Shown one piece after another: positions 22,768 to 34,914 of a DNA stretch of 64,000 nt. Each line of letters begins with the position of its first letter. Position 1 is the stretch's first letter. Origin of the DNA: Tamarix chinensis (lineage: Eukaryota; Streptophyta; Magnoliopsida; Caryophyllales; Tamaricaceae); assembly GCA_030549775.1 (NCBI GenBank), contig CM060181.1:58277701-58341700 (forward strand), in the 5' to 3' direction. The notes beneath the pieces are model-generated. The model was not told the DNA's origin. It made no database searches and saw nothing but the letters and a program-made list of their open reading frames with translations. The position numbers and the translations under genes are program-made.

Positions 22768-25700
22768 TGTAAGACCCCATGTTTTTTTTGTAAAATGTTG
22801 AATGAGAATTATTGCCATTTTTAGGCATTTGATTTTGTTTAGTGTTATGATATGGTTTGATGTAAAGTTTAATTTAAAATAATGTAGGAAAATGAAAGTT
22901 AATTAAATGTTTAGGTAAACTAATTAACTGGTTTGTCATTTTTAACAAAATAGGTTTTCTTGAATAAAATGATTGATTGATTGGGGAATAGATCAATTGG
23001 TTTGTAGGAAAATCAATAGGTAGGCCCAAACAAATCAACTAGTTTTTTGAATTTGGCATACTTTTTAACTCAATTTTTATAAAATACTTCTTATACTAAA
23101 ATGGAACCTTACATACTCTTTCCAAATCATTTCTAAGAGATTCTTAACCTTTTTTATGATGCATTTAGTCCAAAATATTAACTTAGATAGATCTAGAAGT
23201 AGATTGGGATAATTGAGGGGAGAGATGATCTCAGTCGTATCTTCCTCTACCTCTCTCATCTACATGATTCTGAGATCAATGCTCTAATATCAAGTACTAT
23301 TTTGAGCTACGGGATGATTCCTTTAATGCTAATCTTCTATTACCTCTCTTATGACTTCCAATTTTGGCCAAATTGACATGCATTCTCTAGAAACACCATT
23401 TGAGCTCTAGAGAATAGGTTAAAATATCTTTAAGAAAACACTTCATTTAGCTTGAATTCAAAAGGTAATTAATATGGTTTCAATTTTTTCTATAAAAATA
23501 TATGATTCTTGTTGATTTATTAGCTATAAATAGCCCCATCATCCTTTTTGTCGACCTTTCTTTTAGCCACCAAAAATCCTTAACTCTTTGCTTTTACCTT
23601 TGTCCTTTCAATAATTAGAGCCTTGTAATCAATTTCTTACACTCTTTTTCAATTATCCCTTCCCTGTCTCTTTCTTATTTTAATTATTAAGCAAATAAAG
23701 GATGGATTTGGGAAAATGGATCTAGTGGTTCTACAAAATATTCCCTATTTTTACCTTAAGTGTGGTATGTCCTTCTTTCCTTTTCACTTCAAATAATTTA
23801 ATAAATTTTTGTAAAAAAATTTTGAATTTAAGATTTTTTGTTGTTAGGGGTTTGAAGGTTGAAATTTTCATTGACTAAAATTTCTTGTTTAAATGGAGTT
23901 TTGAGTGCATCAAAGAAGTGATTCTTGCTTCTAAAATGGTTTGTAAGTATTATGGCATGATATGAGTTTTATTAAGTTGATCTTGTATGTGGGCATGGCT
24001 GTGTATAGATTGCAAGATTGATTTAGATGGGTAGGTTGTACATTTTGAGTAACATGTATATAACTTGAGAAAATGGGATGCAATGATTAAATATTTTGTT
24101 GTATAAGTTAATTTGGTTGGAAATGGTTTATAGTATGCTAATATATGTTCCAATGTGGTTAATGATGTTTTATAAGTATAAATATACATGAAAATAATTG
24201 TTTGATGTTGTGGTAGGATAGACCAATCAACTAGTTAGGTCAAACCAATTAACTTGTTCCTAGAACAGTAGATTGGTAGACCCAATCCATCAAATGGCAA
24301 GCTTGTAGAGACCTTGTTCTACTCTCTACTCAAATCGATCAACTAGTTTTGTAAAACCAATTGACTAGTCTATGAATATTCAAATGGTTTCCCTAAAGCA
24401 ATTGACTAGTTTGAGAAAAATGGGATGCGATGATTAAATATTATGTTGTGCAAGTTAATTCAGTTGGAAATGGGCTATACTATGCTAATATATGTTCTAA
24501 TGTGGTTAATGATGTTTTATAAGTATAAATCTACATGAAAATAATGGTTTGATGTTGTTGTACGGTAGACCGATCAACTAGTTAGGTCAAACCAATGGAC
24601 TTGTTCCTAGAATAGTAGATTGGTAGACCCAATCTATCGAATGGCAAGCTTGTAGAGACCTTAGTATTTCTCTCTACTCAAACCCATCAACTGGTTTTAT
24701 AAAACAAATTGACTAGTCTATGAATAGTCAAATGGTTTCCCCAAAGCAATTGACTAGTTTGTGAAAAAGTAAGGTTTGGTTGAGTTAAACCGATCATGTG
24801 GTTAACCCAAACCAATTGACTACTTAGGATAAATAGTTCATCTATTCAACTAGTTTATGTGATTTATTTTTATTTGGTTTTTATTATACTTCGAGACTAT
24901 GTTTGGGATTTTCCTATAATTATTCATGGGATACAATACTAACTTTATCATGAATTAATAGCCTAATAAAATGATTCAATGGATTATAATTATGAGTACT
25001 ATAAAGGCTAAATGGATATAACATTTATGACATATGGTGGTCTAAGAAAAGATTAATGAAGCATATCTTGACCTTGAATAAAATAACATAATGGGCATGA
25101 ATAATAATGGACAAAGATAAATGGAAAAGTATCATGGGTAAGAAATGGAAAGGATTATTATGGATGAATGCCTTACCTATTTTTGTATAAGCCTTGTTTG
25201 ATCACTCATCCTTATGAATATTATACTAATAATGTAAAAACAAAGATAATCGAGTTATTTATGGATCTAGGTTACCTGATCCTTAAATATTTAACAAAGG
25301 CTTATCAACCTTCAAGCGTTTAATTGTGGCATCGAGCTTTGCCTTCAGGTGGGATCCTTAGAGATCCCAATGCATTACCTAGGTATTTGGATTCAGTTTT
25401 GACTTATATCAATATTGGTTAGCCTCGACTTGGAGTTATGTCCATTCTAGTGATTGGTTTCAACCTAAACTTATGTATGCTTTGGTGATGGGTTTCAACC
25501 AAGAATTTGTATCCCTTATTCAAATGGACTTCTATAGTATGTGAGACCATATGGGGGTGTATAGTCCATAGTTTAATAATAAAATATGAATGATAAGTAA
25601 TCGAAAAATAAAGGCATCGATAATGAATAAGTGAATATGAATAATTAGATAAGGATGGAAAATGGTTGGAGGAGGAAAATGATAAAAGGTGGTTTATATA

Positions 25701-26521
25701 CTTAGTTACTGGTTTAAATGACTAATTAGTTATTGAATGAAGAGTTGCCTAGTTGTTGATAGGTGTCAACATATGAATAATGAAATGGTATAATCTAAGG
25801 GATTGCTTATTATATTTAATGTGCTAGTACATGTGTAAGTATCTATGTGATTATAATATGAAAACAAGCACCATATATTCTATGTTATCTAAGTCATTCA
25901 TAATAGTATGTTTTGATGTAATCTTACCTTTACGTATATGGCATTAACATGATGCATGTTAACTATGATATCCATATAAGATAGATTTTATATTATATAC
26001 TTGTGTTACATTGAGGGAGAAACTTGACGTAGTATGTAACATACGAATGTGCCCATTTACTTATTCACCTACTCATTTCGATGAGCATAGGGTCATGTGG
26101 AGGTTTTTGGTATGGATAGTTGTGGGATTACCTCAGTTCGAGTTCAAGGTTTGAGAGCATGGGCATATAGGGTTTTTGTGGGGTATGTGGTGGACTATGG
26201 TTTTGGTTTTGGGGTCACATCCTAATCTCATTTTAATGTAATCCCATAATTTATCTATTTGTATAATTTTATTGATTTGGTTGGTGACCAATGGGGTCCT
26301 TGATGTAAAAAAAATATTTTAAGTATTATGTAAATTCAATTCAGGCATAATGTTATTTTTAAATAGTTTGGTTTGTTTTATCCTTATATTTGATATGGGA
26401 TAGGCGGTGTATGTTTATCTTATATCAGGTACGACGGTAACACCCCACTTTTTTTAGGAGTATTTTAAGCTTCTTCACTATTTTAAATAACTATTTTGTA
26501 GTGAAACATGGAGGTGTTACA
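22768..26521 (+). mobile_element. Type-C giant solo LTR (3,754 bp) inside copia (-)
   Basis: Starts TGTAAGACCCCATG and ends CATGGAGGTGTTACA, so the last bases form a short inverted repeat with the first. The copia protein reads from one side to the other: NNISLSSLDCNG then DGS before the insert, and LTKGDLVAMKGN-like after it. This proves a real insertion. The flanks (minus-strand CCTA and CCTT) give at best an imperfect 4-bp TSD. The interior has no coding sequence. It contains a 347-bp tandem duplication (24067-24760) and many AATTGACTAGT/ATCAACTAGTT motifs. A GGTAACACCCCAC segment near 26430 resembles the pre-terminal text of families A and B. Confidence 0.8.
24067..24760 (+). repeat. 347-bp tandem duplication in LTR-C
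   Basis: TGGGATGC begins at 24074 and again at 24421. Both units run through 'ggttaatgatgttttataag', 'gatcaactagttaggtc', 'gcaagcttgtagagacc' and 'aattgactagtttg'. The units differ at scattered positions. Confidence 0.85.
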
Positions 26522-27680
26522 TAGGCTACCATCCTAAATAACACAAAGTTACCCATTACAATCCAATGAACTCAAAGAGATGTTGTTCTTGGTTATATCA
26601 AGGACATGTCTCATGTTGAACAGTCTCTCAAACACCCCATCATGCATCCTCACCTCCACCATCCCAATCCCAACAACTTTGCAAGAATCATCGTTACCCA
26701 TTAAGATAACTCCAACTTGAGCCACCTTAAATGTTTGAAATCAACTTCAGTTGGGACATATACAGAAAGAGCACCTAGAATTCAAGATCCATCTTTCACT
26801 AATCTTGTTTTATCTATTAGTGGATAATGACATATCTCCATCACAATCACCATGGGCTACTACAACATCATCCTTTGTACTGGATGAATCACTAGAAGTA
26901 GCACTAAGCTTCTTGTTAAGACAAAACTTCCTAACATTCTCCTTCTTGTGATGACCATAGTATGTTACATTCTTCTACCAACTCTTCAACTTATATATGG
27001 GCTTCTAATGGACACCACACCCTTGCTCTAATTTCCTCCTTCTACTACTAATCCCTCACTATGTGAATCGCTAAAAGCACCACTACTAGTTAATTAATGA
27101 TTAATCAAATCCTATTGTGGCAAGTTAGATTTCACATCCTTGAGGACTAACTGGTCCTTCCCAAATAAAATAGTCTTATGAAAATATTTAAAAGTTTTAG
27201 GTAAAGAAGATAACAACATAGTAGCTAACTCTTAATTATGTAATTTAAAATCTATATTATACAAATCCATAACTATAGAGTAAAATTCATCCAAGTGACT
27301 TTGTAAAGATTGACCATCATAATTTAGGGTTATGAAGTTGGCACTTCAATAATAACTAATTTTCTACTAATTTTATCATATATAATGATTTCATCTTCAA
27401 AAACAAGGCAATCATTATTGATTATTCTTCCACTTCCCATAATACCTCAATCAACAAATATAATTATATATTAGAAAGTGCCTTCATATTTAATTCTTAA
27501 AATCTCTTATCTGTCATCACTTTTAACTTCTTCGAATGACCAAATAAATATTTTTTCAATCTATCTTGAATTAGAACCACATTCATCATTAATTTCCATA
27601 ATCTAAAATTAAAGGATTGATTAAACTTATAAGTATCAAATATTTTACCGATCCTAATAACTAGATCTCTTCAACAACAC
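26522..27680 (-). pseudogene. Copia (-) polyprotein remnant, 5' part (gag, protease region)
   Basis: Minus-strand translation of 26522-26720 gives the segment downstream of the copia protease active site (CKVVGIGMVEVRMHDGVFER, then a MRHVLDITKNNISL-like stretch). Gag text lies at about 27100-27240 (LLSSLPKTFKYFHKTILFG, then KDQLVLKDVKSNLPQ). A degenerate zinc-knuckle region lies near 26930-26990. Stops and frameshifts are frequent. The 5' end leads into the primer-binding site at 27681. Confidence 0.75.
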
Positions 27681-27693
27681 AACTTTGATACCA
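27681..27693 (-). other. Primer-binding site for tRNA-Met in copia (-)
   Basis: Minus-strand TGGTATCAAAGTT sits 3 bp inside the 5' LTR. It matches the common plant copia initiator tRNA-Met site TGGTATCAGAGC, with changes at its 3' end. Confidence 0.8.
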
Positions 27694-27696
27694 AAT

Positions 27697-28147
27697 TGTT
27701 GTGGAATTAGTGTGGATTTAAAAAGATCAAAACCATATAAAAAATAAAATGATTATATGTAATTGAGGTTTTAATCATAATAAGGAACAATTGAGGATAA
27801 AATAGAAATCTTTATTCATGCTCTTATGTAATTACATGATGATTAAACTAATCAATCAATTAATTATACAAATCTACAATTCTCTTTTAATGGAGGATTA
27901 TATGGAGAAGAAGAAGTTGGGAGGCAGGACTCTTGATAGCTAGTTTTTCAATATTTCTCCTTTTATAGAAGAAAAGGCCCCATGGGGTAAAATAGCTTGT
28001 TTAAAAATAAATACAATCCATGTTTAGGAAATACTGAACCCCCATTTTATTTCCTTAATTTTTAATTTTACCTAAAAGGAATTAAAAGTTTCTCTGAAAA
28101 ACATAAACTATGTTTATTAACATGGTACCCTTGAGTTTATTAACACG
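27697..28147 (-). repeat. Copia (-) 5' LTR, truncated at its outer end
   Basis: Begins TGTTGTGGAATTAG on the plus strand, as the LTR at 20406 does, and follows it for about 450 bp. It lacks the outer TGTTGGAG end and joins Athila integrase sequence near 28147. The exact junction is uncertain by about 15 bp. The element therefore no longer has matching flanks. Confidence 0.7.
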
Positions 28148-28228
28148 TTCCAGTAAAGTTGATACTCATTTTCAAGTTCTTAGCAACCCACAATGACTTA
28201 TATTCAAGCTCCACTAGTAGATGGCATG
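28148..28228 (-). pseudogene. Athila-like integrase tail, displaced segment
   Basis: Minus strand reads CHLLVELEYKSLWVAKNLK then MSINFTGT. This is the part of Athila-type integrase that follows GEAC at 33541 (family pattern YGKACHLPVELEHKAYWA). It proves that the 28229-33540 block interrupts a once continuous gene. The sequence then breaks off at the copia LTR, so the 3' end and 3' LTR of the Athila element are gone. Confidence 0.85.
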
Positions 28229-29756
28229 TGTAATACCCCAAAAATTTCAAAAACCTATATTTTAATAAATAACTTTATTTGAAATAAAATTATCTTGTAA
28301 AATTATTTATTTTAATTATTTTATGGATTTTAGAGTATGTAAATTTGGATAAGAGTATTTAATTAATTAAAAATAAATATTTTTCTATTTATCATATTTT
28401 TTATTTAAATAATTTTCCAAACTAATATTTTACCCACTTTATCCTTTTTAAATTAATATTTTAGATTATAATGAATTAAATTATTAAACTAAATAATTTA
28501 TCAAGAATATATAATTTTATGATTTTATAAATTAAATTATTTTGTTTTTTCCCTATTTTTCCATGCACTTTTTTCCCTTTTTCCTTTCCTTCCTCTTTCT
28601 TCTTTTCTTTCATTTTTTTCTTTCCCCTCGGGTTGCCTCACCAAGCCAGCCCTTCCCTGCCCGATTAGGCTTTTGGCCCGCTTCTTCCCTCCTTTCCCTC
28701 TCCCGTGCCTGACGCACATCCAGCCCATCCCTCCTTCTTTTTCCCCTGGCCGGTTGGCTTGCCTTATTTTCTTTTCCTGCACCTGTCCACCCGCCATCCC
28801 TTTCTTCTTCTCCTCTCTTCTTCTCCCACGCCCAACCAACGCCCCCATGTCTGCCACCACCGAGTTGCCCTACAACTGCCGCCACCTACCTCCCTCTCCC
28901 TCTCTCTCTTCCCCCGTTATTTTCTTTCCTTTTTCAAGCCAAACCGGCTCTTGGACCACACCCTACATGGTCTCCCCCTTTCCTTCTTCTCCCCTCTCTT
29001 TCCCCTGCTAACCGACAGCCTTGCCACACATTACAGCACCGATTGGCCGCCTGCTCCCCCTCCCTTCTCCCTCTTATTTTTCCCCATCGCCCCAGCCCTT
29101 CATTCCCCTCATTTTTGAGCTTTCTCCTTTCCTTGAGCTCCCTCCTCTCTCCTTCCTCCTTCTCCATTTTCTTACCCGGTTTTTGATCACCGCTGCCCAT
29201 CGCCGCTTGAGCCACCAAGCCCAACCCCTGCGCCGCCGTCTGCCACCACCTACTACCACCCTGCACCACCACGCCACCCCTCAATCCCTACACTTCCTCC
29301 CTTCTCCACCTCTTTTCTTTTTCTCCCCATTTTCCCCATTACCACCGAGCCACCTGCAATTGCCATTTTCGCAGCCGTCTGGCTACCTCTACTGCCACAC
29401 AACCCACCGTTCGACACCTGCAACACCCTCTACCACTGCCCTGCCTTAGTTGGCCGAAAAAAACCCTTGAACCCCTCCATTTTCCCTCTCCTTTTCCTTC
29501 CTTCACAACTCCTCCACCTCGACCCTTCTCGACAGCCAACTTCACCGCCTTGCCGCCATCGTCTCCGCTGCCCTATGCTGCCATGAAACCACCCTTAGCC
29601 TCCACCTACACCCCTCTTCACTTCTGCACCATTCCCTTGGCTTGAATCTTCCCCTAACTACCTTATTTTCTAGCCCAAAGACCCCAACCCGAAAATGGCT
29701 TATTTTTCTCCCTTCACCCCCTTCGAGCCCTTTTCTCCCCATGATTTTGCATGAGA

Positions 29757-29780
29757 CTCATGTTGTTCATACAGCATGAG
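29757..29780 (+). other. Hairpin of family-A LTR, copy 2
   Basis: CTCATGTTG, loop TTCATA, CAGCATGAG: nine pairs with one G-U. Compared with copy 1, a C-G pair has become U-A. Both changes are CpG-to-TpG/CpA type, so decay of methylated CpG on both arms could mimic covariation. Confidence 0.6.
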
Positions 29781-30399
29781 CTCCCCTTTATTTTGAAAAT
29801 TATTTGGCTAATTTTTAAGGTATAATGGTATTTTATGTTAATTATTTTATCAATTAAATTTTATAAAGTTTTATGCTTGGATTCTTATTTCTAACATAAA
29901 TATGATGGATATTATTTTAGGTGTTGAGTTGCTAATTATGCTTGGTAAGATTTGATATTTTGTGGGATTAAGGTAACCGTTAATCCACCCTTAAATACAT
30001 GGAAAAACGTATGCTAGCACATTAGGGGTTTAGTATGATTTTATGCATCTTTTGTGACATGATATATATATGGTTTCTTATATTGTTGGGTGAAAAGGAA
30101 AAGCATGATAACTTTTGTGCCATGTGTAGGTATGATAATTAAGGAACAGGTTGATTATTGATGGAAACATTAAATGCTTGTTTATGATGCATTATGTTGC
30201 TAATGCATGAATGATATTATTTTCTAAGGGTATTTTAGTAATTATGCTTATGAAGTATGTGATCTAATGTATGTAGTTGCTAATGAGTGTTATGTTGAAT
30301 AATGACATGTTGATGGACTTAGATGATAAGAATGAAGTACTAATATCATTATTTTATGTTGTGTTAGTAAATTCATAAAAATGATGAATAAAGGGGTTG

Positions 30400-31815
30400 A
30401 GTGGAAATTTTATAAGTAAAAGGGTATTTTGGTAATTTTGTAAACAAAAGGGTATTTTGGTAATTGAAAAAGAAAGGGGTTAAATGATAATTTATAAGTA
30501 AAAGGATAAAATGGTAAGTTGTGAGAAAGAAGGGTATTATGGTAATTTTTGAGATAAAAGAATGATATGGTAATTTTATGATTAAATGACCAAATGATAA
30601 TTTTATAAGTAAATGGGTATTATGGTAAATTTTGCAGAAAAGGGTAATGCGGTAATTTTGGAGTCAAAGGGTAGTATAGTCATTTTATAAGTAAGTGGTA
30701 AGAATGGTAATTTTGGAAGTAGGGGTAAAATAGTAATTTCGGATGGAGGGCATTATGGTAATTTTTCAAGTAAAAGGGGCAATATGGTAATTTTAAAGGT
30801 AGAGGGGAAAAATAGTAATTCCATAAATAAATGGCAATGTGGTAATTTTACTAGTGAATGGCGAAATGATAATTTTATAAGGGGTATTATGGTAAATTTG
30901 GGAGTAAAGGGGTAATATTGTAATTTGGGAAAAGAAGGGCAAAATGGTAATTTTGTAAGGAAAGATAAAAATGGTAATTTGAATGTAAAAGGGTAAAATA
31001 GTAATTTGTAAAGTAAAAGGAGTATTACGGTAATTTACAAGGAAAAGGGTAATATGGTAAAATGGATGTAAGGGGTAAAATGGAAATTTTGTAAATAAAA
31101 GAATATTATGGAAAACTTGGGAGTAAGGGGGTAACTTGGTAATTATGATAATGACAAAAGATAGTTTAGTAATTAAATTATGATTATAGAAGGTTAATTG
31201 GATAAGTATGATACTAGAGAAGGGTAATTTGGTAAATTAACCAATTAAAGGGCATTATGGTAATTTTAATAATGGAGACGGGTAATATAGTAATTATAAA
31301 TATGGAGAATGGTAAATTAATAATTATGATAATGAAGAAGGGTAAATTAATGTTGGTAATTATGAAGAAGGGTAATCTAGGATTTATGATAATTAAAAAG
31401 TGTAAATGGCAATTAAAATAATTGAGAGGGGTAAAATGGTAATTATGATAAAGGAGAAGGGAAATTTGGTAATTTATCCAACTAAAGGGGCAATTTGGTG
31501 ATTTAGCCAATTATGGGATAAAGTGATAATTATTTAACCAACTAAAGGGGCAAAATAGTAATCATGATAATGACGGAGGGTAATTTAGTAATTTGTCCAA
31601 CTCAAGGGCAGTTTTGTAATTATAACAAAGGAGAAGGGCGATTTGTTAATATAACCAACCAAATGGGAAATAAGATAAGTGTAGGAATTATGAGGGGTGA
31701 ATGGTGATCTAAAAAGTGTAGGAGATAATTTGGTAATATAAAGTGGACAAGGGGTAATTTGGTAATTATGCAACCTTAAGGGTAATATGGTAATTTATCA
31801 AGTAAGGAATGGATA
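30400..31815 (+). repeat. GGTAATTT minisatellite of family-A LTR, copy 2
   Basis: Same unit pattern as 7660-9000 (AAGGGTAAAATGGTAATTTT with variable spacers) and the same order of variants, including the later 'aattatgataatgaagaagggt' and 'ccaactaaagggg' types. The shared order shows that the array was already diverse before the two LTRs separated. Confidence 0.85.
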
Positions 31816-33393
31816 CTTAGCAATTGTATGAGTAAGGGGTTAAGGAGTAGTTTGTACCTAACATATTGTTATGATTGTGGAACATTATGATATGATTCAA
31901 ATAATGTTGATTAGCCAAGTAAGAGTATTTGATAATTAGTATGGCCTAAAGGGTTTCTCTGTGATATCCTGGATAATCATCTGAATAAGAAACGATAAAT
32001 GATATTAGAACGATTGAAAGTGAATAAGTATTGGATTATCATGCTTTTCGTGATCACCTTAATTAAGACACTATTACTTATAGTGAAAGATTTCGAGATA
32101 GGGAATGGTGACACCTTAGGGGTCACTACCCTAAGGACGTGGTTTAGTCCACGATTATTCTGGTATTTGTTGGTGTGCCTTTGTGCCCTAGACAAGCCCT
32201 ATATCTTACTCTTTCTAGCTTTACAAACCTAGTTAGGGGGTATGCATACTTATGGATTAGGTGTCCTTGTCGGTAGGGTACTGAGTTATCTTTATGCACC
32301 GGTATGACCAGGGTACCTTTGTGGCCTTGGGTTTGTGGTTGAAGGGTACCGAGTAGTTGATATGCACCATTACGACCGGTGTACCTTTGTGTCTTGGGTT
32401 ATTGATCTCCCGTTCGAGGCAAATAAATATGATTGATGTGCTAATTAAAGAAAGGAAAGATACTATTATTGAAAGTGGAATATTAATGAGTCGTGCCCAT
32501 ATGATTATGATATTGAGTACTGGTCCACCGGTTATAATAGTGGCCAGGAGCGTTGTGCCCTGGATGATGATTCTTTATATATCCCAGTCCATCGGTTATA
32601 ATAGTGGTCGGGAGCGTTGTGCCCTGGATGATGAGTTTATATATATTCCAGTCCACCGGCAATAATAGTGGGGGTCCCGAGCTCAATAAATCAGTTATGT
32701 ATGTGAATAAGATTATGGAAAAATACTAATCACTTATAGTGGAACACCATGTGAGTCGGGGCCAAACTGGTCCACCGGTAAATAATAGTGGTCAGGTGTG
32801 TTCTACCTTATGTGTTTATCTTCTGGTCCACCGGCAATAATAGTGGTCAGAGGCATTCTGCCCTGAGTGTATAATTTTCAGTCCACCGGCTATAATAGTA
32901 GAGTTCTCGTACTCACATGGATATAAAATATGATACTAATTGAATGGTGATGGAATAACGGCTTAAGGCCTAAAGTACCGATCGTGACTTATAAATTATT
33001 ATGCATGTTATTTTTATGTATGAACCTCTCATTATTTATGTGTGTAGCTTGCATTATGTGCCATATGCGGGTCTATCTTTAAGTGTGGTGTTAAAGGGTT
33101 ACTCAGTATCGTAGTACTGAAGGGATTCCCTTTATGGGGCCCCTGCCTATTCAATGGCCAATGCCCTTGCAGGTATCTTCAGGTGCTACTCAAGTAGGCT
33201 ACAGGAAAGAGAATAAGGAGTTATTCAGTATCATTAGGGTTTTCTCTTTCTCTTTAAATTCCTGGTTTAAATGTTATGTGTTACTGTAACCACCATTGGT
33301 GGATTTTATTCTTGTAAATTATTTGATGCGCTACTATAATTTATGTACGTTGAACTTCTTTCAATTATATTTTATTTTTTTTCTTAGCCTTAG

Positions 33394-33439
33394 CACTTGG
33401 TACTGGAACGGTATGAGTGAACCGATCTGGTACTAAGTG
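33394..33439 (+). other. 3'-proximal stem-loop, family-A LTR copy 2
   Basis: CACTTGGTAC (33394-33403) pairs with GTACTAAGTG (33430-33439). It ends 101 bp before the LTR end, against 100 bp in copy 1. Confidence 0.65.
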
Positions 33440-33540
33440 TGGTGGTAATACTCCCAAAGTTCACGTTTTATTTATCTACTTCCACTAATTTCCTTTTTAA
33501 TTAACCAAATTTTTTAGTAGTGAATTTTGGGAGTGTTACA

Positions 33541-34323
33541 ACATGCCTCTCCATAAAAGATTTGAAAGGGAGACATGCCTATGGGATTTTTATAGGCTGT
33601 CCTATAAGCCCATAAAGCATTATTTAGCATTTGGCTCTAGTCCTTTCGATTTGGGCTCACGGTTCTCTCTAGTTTTAGAATGGTAGGGTGTAGAGACTTT
33701 ATGTGTGACACCATACTTGCATAGTAAGGATTTAATCGTCCCATTACAAAAATGTGATGCTCCATCACTAATGATTACTCTATGCATACCAAACCTATAG
33801 AAAATGTGAGATTGAAGGAACCTTGCAACTACACAAGAATCGTTAATCTGAGTGGCAATTGCTTCCATCCTTTTGATACATAATCTACTGCAAGAAGAAT
33901 ATATAGAAAACCCTTAGAAGTTGGAAAAGGTCCCATAAAGTAAATTTCCCATGTGTAAAAAATTTCTACAACTATAATAGATGTTAAGGGAATTTGGTCT
34001 CTAAGACTAATATTACCTGATCTCTGACATCTATCACATCTCAAATAGTAAGCATTAGCATCACCAAATAGTGTAGGCCAATAAAAACCTGCTTCAAGGA
34101 CCTTAAAGGTAGTCTTTTTAGCATCATAATTTCCCCCACAATGGAATGTGTGACAATGTGCTAGAATATGCTCGGATTTTAAATCAGGGACACATCTCCT
34201 AATCATACCATCAATACCTAATTTCCACAAATATAGGTCACCCCAAACATATTTGGATGCTACTTTTCTAGCTTTAGTTCTTATAGATCTTGGCACGTCA
34301 CTGGGAAACTTATGTGTCACCAA
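33541..34323 (-). pseudogene. Athila-like integrase
   Basis: Minus strand, in order: an HHCC zinc-binding region (HILAHCHTFHCG, then YYLRCDRCQRSGNIS), GPFPTSKGFLYILLAVDYVSK with the first catalytic Asp, a one-base frameshift near 33870, IISDGASHFCN with the second catalytic Asp, and VTHKVSTPYH. At 33541-33620 the text ALWAYRTAYKNPIGMSPFQ ends at GEAC, where the family-A LTR is inserted. The region of the catalytic Glu (normally following PYHPQT) is badly eroded. In a working element this enzyme would integrate cDNA; this copy cannot. Confidence 0.9.
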
Positions 34324-34359
34324 ATAATTTAATATATAAACAAACCATGGTGTACTTAC

Positions 34360-34671
34360 CTATATCCCAAAGACATGCTCATCTGGGAAGTTCTTGATCA
34401 ATGGTATGGGTTCACCATCTTGAATCATGCGGTTCAGATGATCTACCACTATGATCTCATTCCCTCTCTTATCCTTAATCTCCACATCAAATTCTTGTAA
34501 CAAGAGTACCCATCGGATCAATCTTGGCTTTGTGTCTTTCTTAAACAATAGATACTTTAAAGCTGCATGGTTAGTAAATATGGTAATTTTAGTTTGAAGA
34601 AAATATGATCTAAATTTTTCAAGAGCAAATACCACAGTTAATAGTTCTTTCTCTGTAGTTGAGTAGTCCAA
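34360..34671 (-). pseudogene. Athila-like RNase H domain
   Basis: Minus-strand translation has DYSTTEKELLTVVFALEKFR, FTNHAALKYLL, TKPRLIRWVLLLQEFDVEI and VVDHLNRM. These are the standard Ty3/gypsy RNase H landmarks (TEKELLA.VFA, TDH..LKYL, RW.LLLQEFD). The D in TDH is N here (FTNHAALK), probably a loss of an active-site Asp. A stop near 34359 separates it from integrase. Confidence 0.9.
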
Positions 34672-34914
34672 CTGAGCATCATTGAGAGTCCTTCAAGCAT
34701 AGTAGATGGAATATGGCTTTTTATCCTTTTGTTATCTCAAGAGTGCACTAATCACATAGTCAGAGACATCACACATGGTTTCAAATGGTAGGGACCAATC
34801 TAGCAGTAATATCACTAGAATAGTAGTTAAGAGACTTTTTAGCTTGTTGAACGCTTGTCGACACTCTTCAATCAACTCAAATGTTACCTCCTTTTGTAAA
34901 AGGCATGTCAATGT

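Larger units (their letters stand above)
28229..33540 (+). mobile_element. Family-A giant solo LTR, copy 2 (5,312 bp)
   Basis: Starts TGTAATACCCC and ends GGGAGTGTTACA. It parallels 5512-10885 along its whole length: AT-rich head, CT-rich tract (28540-29740), hairpin (29757-29780), GGTAATTT array (30400-31815), tandem modules (32519-32670) and 3' stem-loop (33394-33439). Flanking 5-mers are GCATG (28224-28228) and ACATG (33541-33545), a 5-bp TSD with one mismatch. It is inserted in the Athila integrase gene, which reads through once the block is removed. No gag or pol inside. Confidence 0.9.

Noticed and set aside
28537..29742. Overlapping long ORFs on both strands
   Set aside because: Same CT-rich tract as 5820-6960; compositional, not coding.
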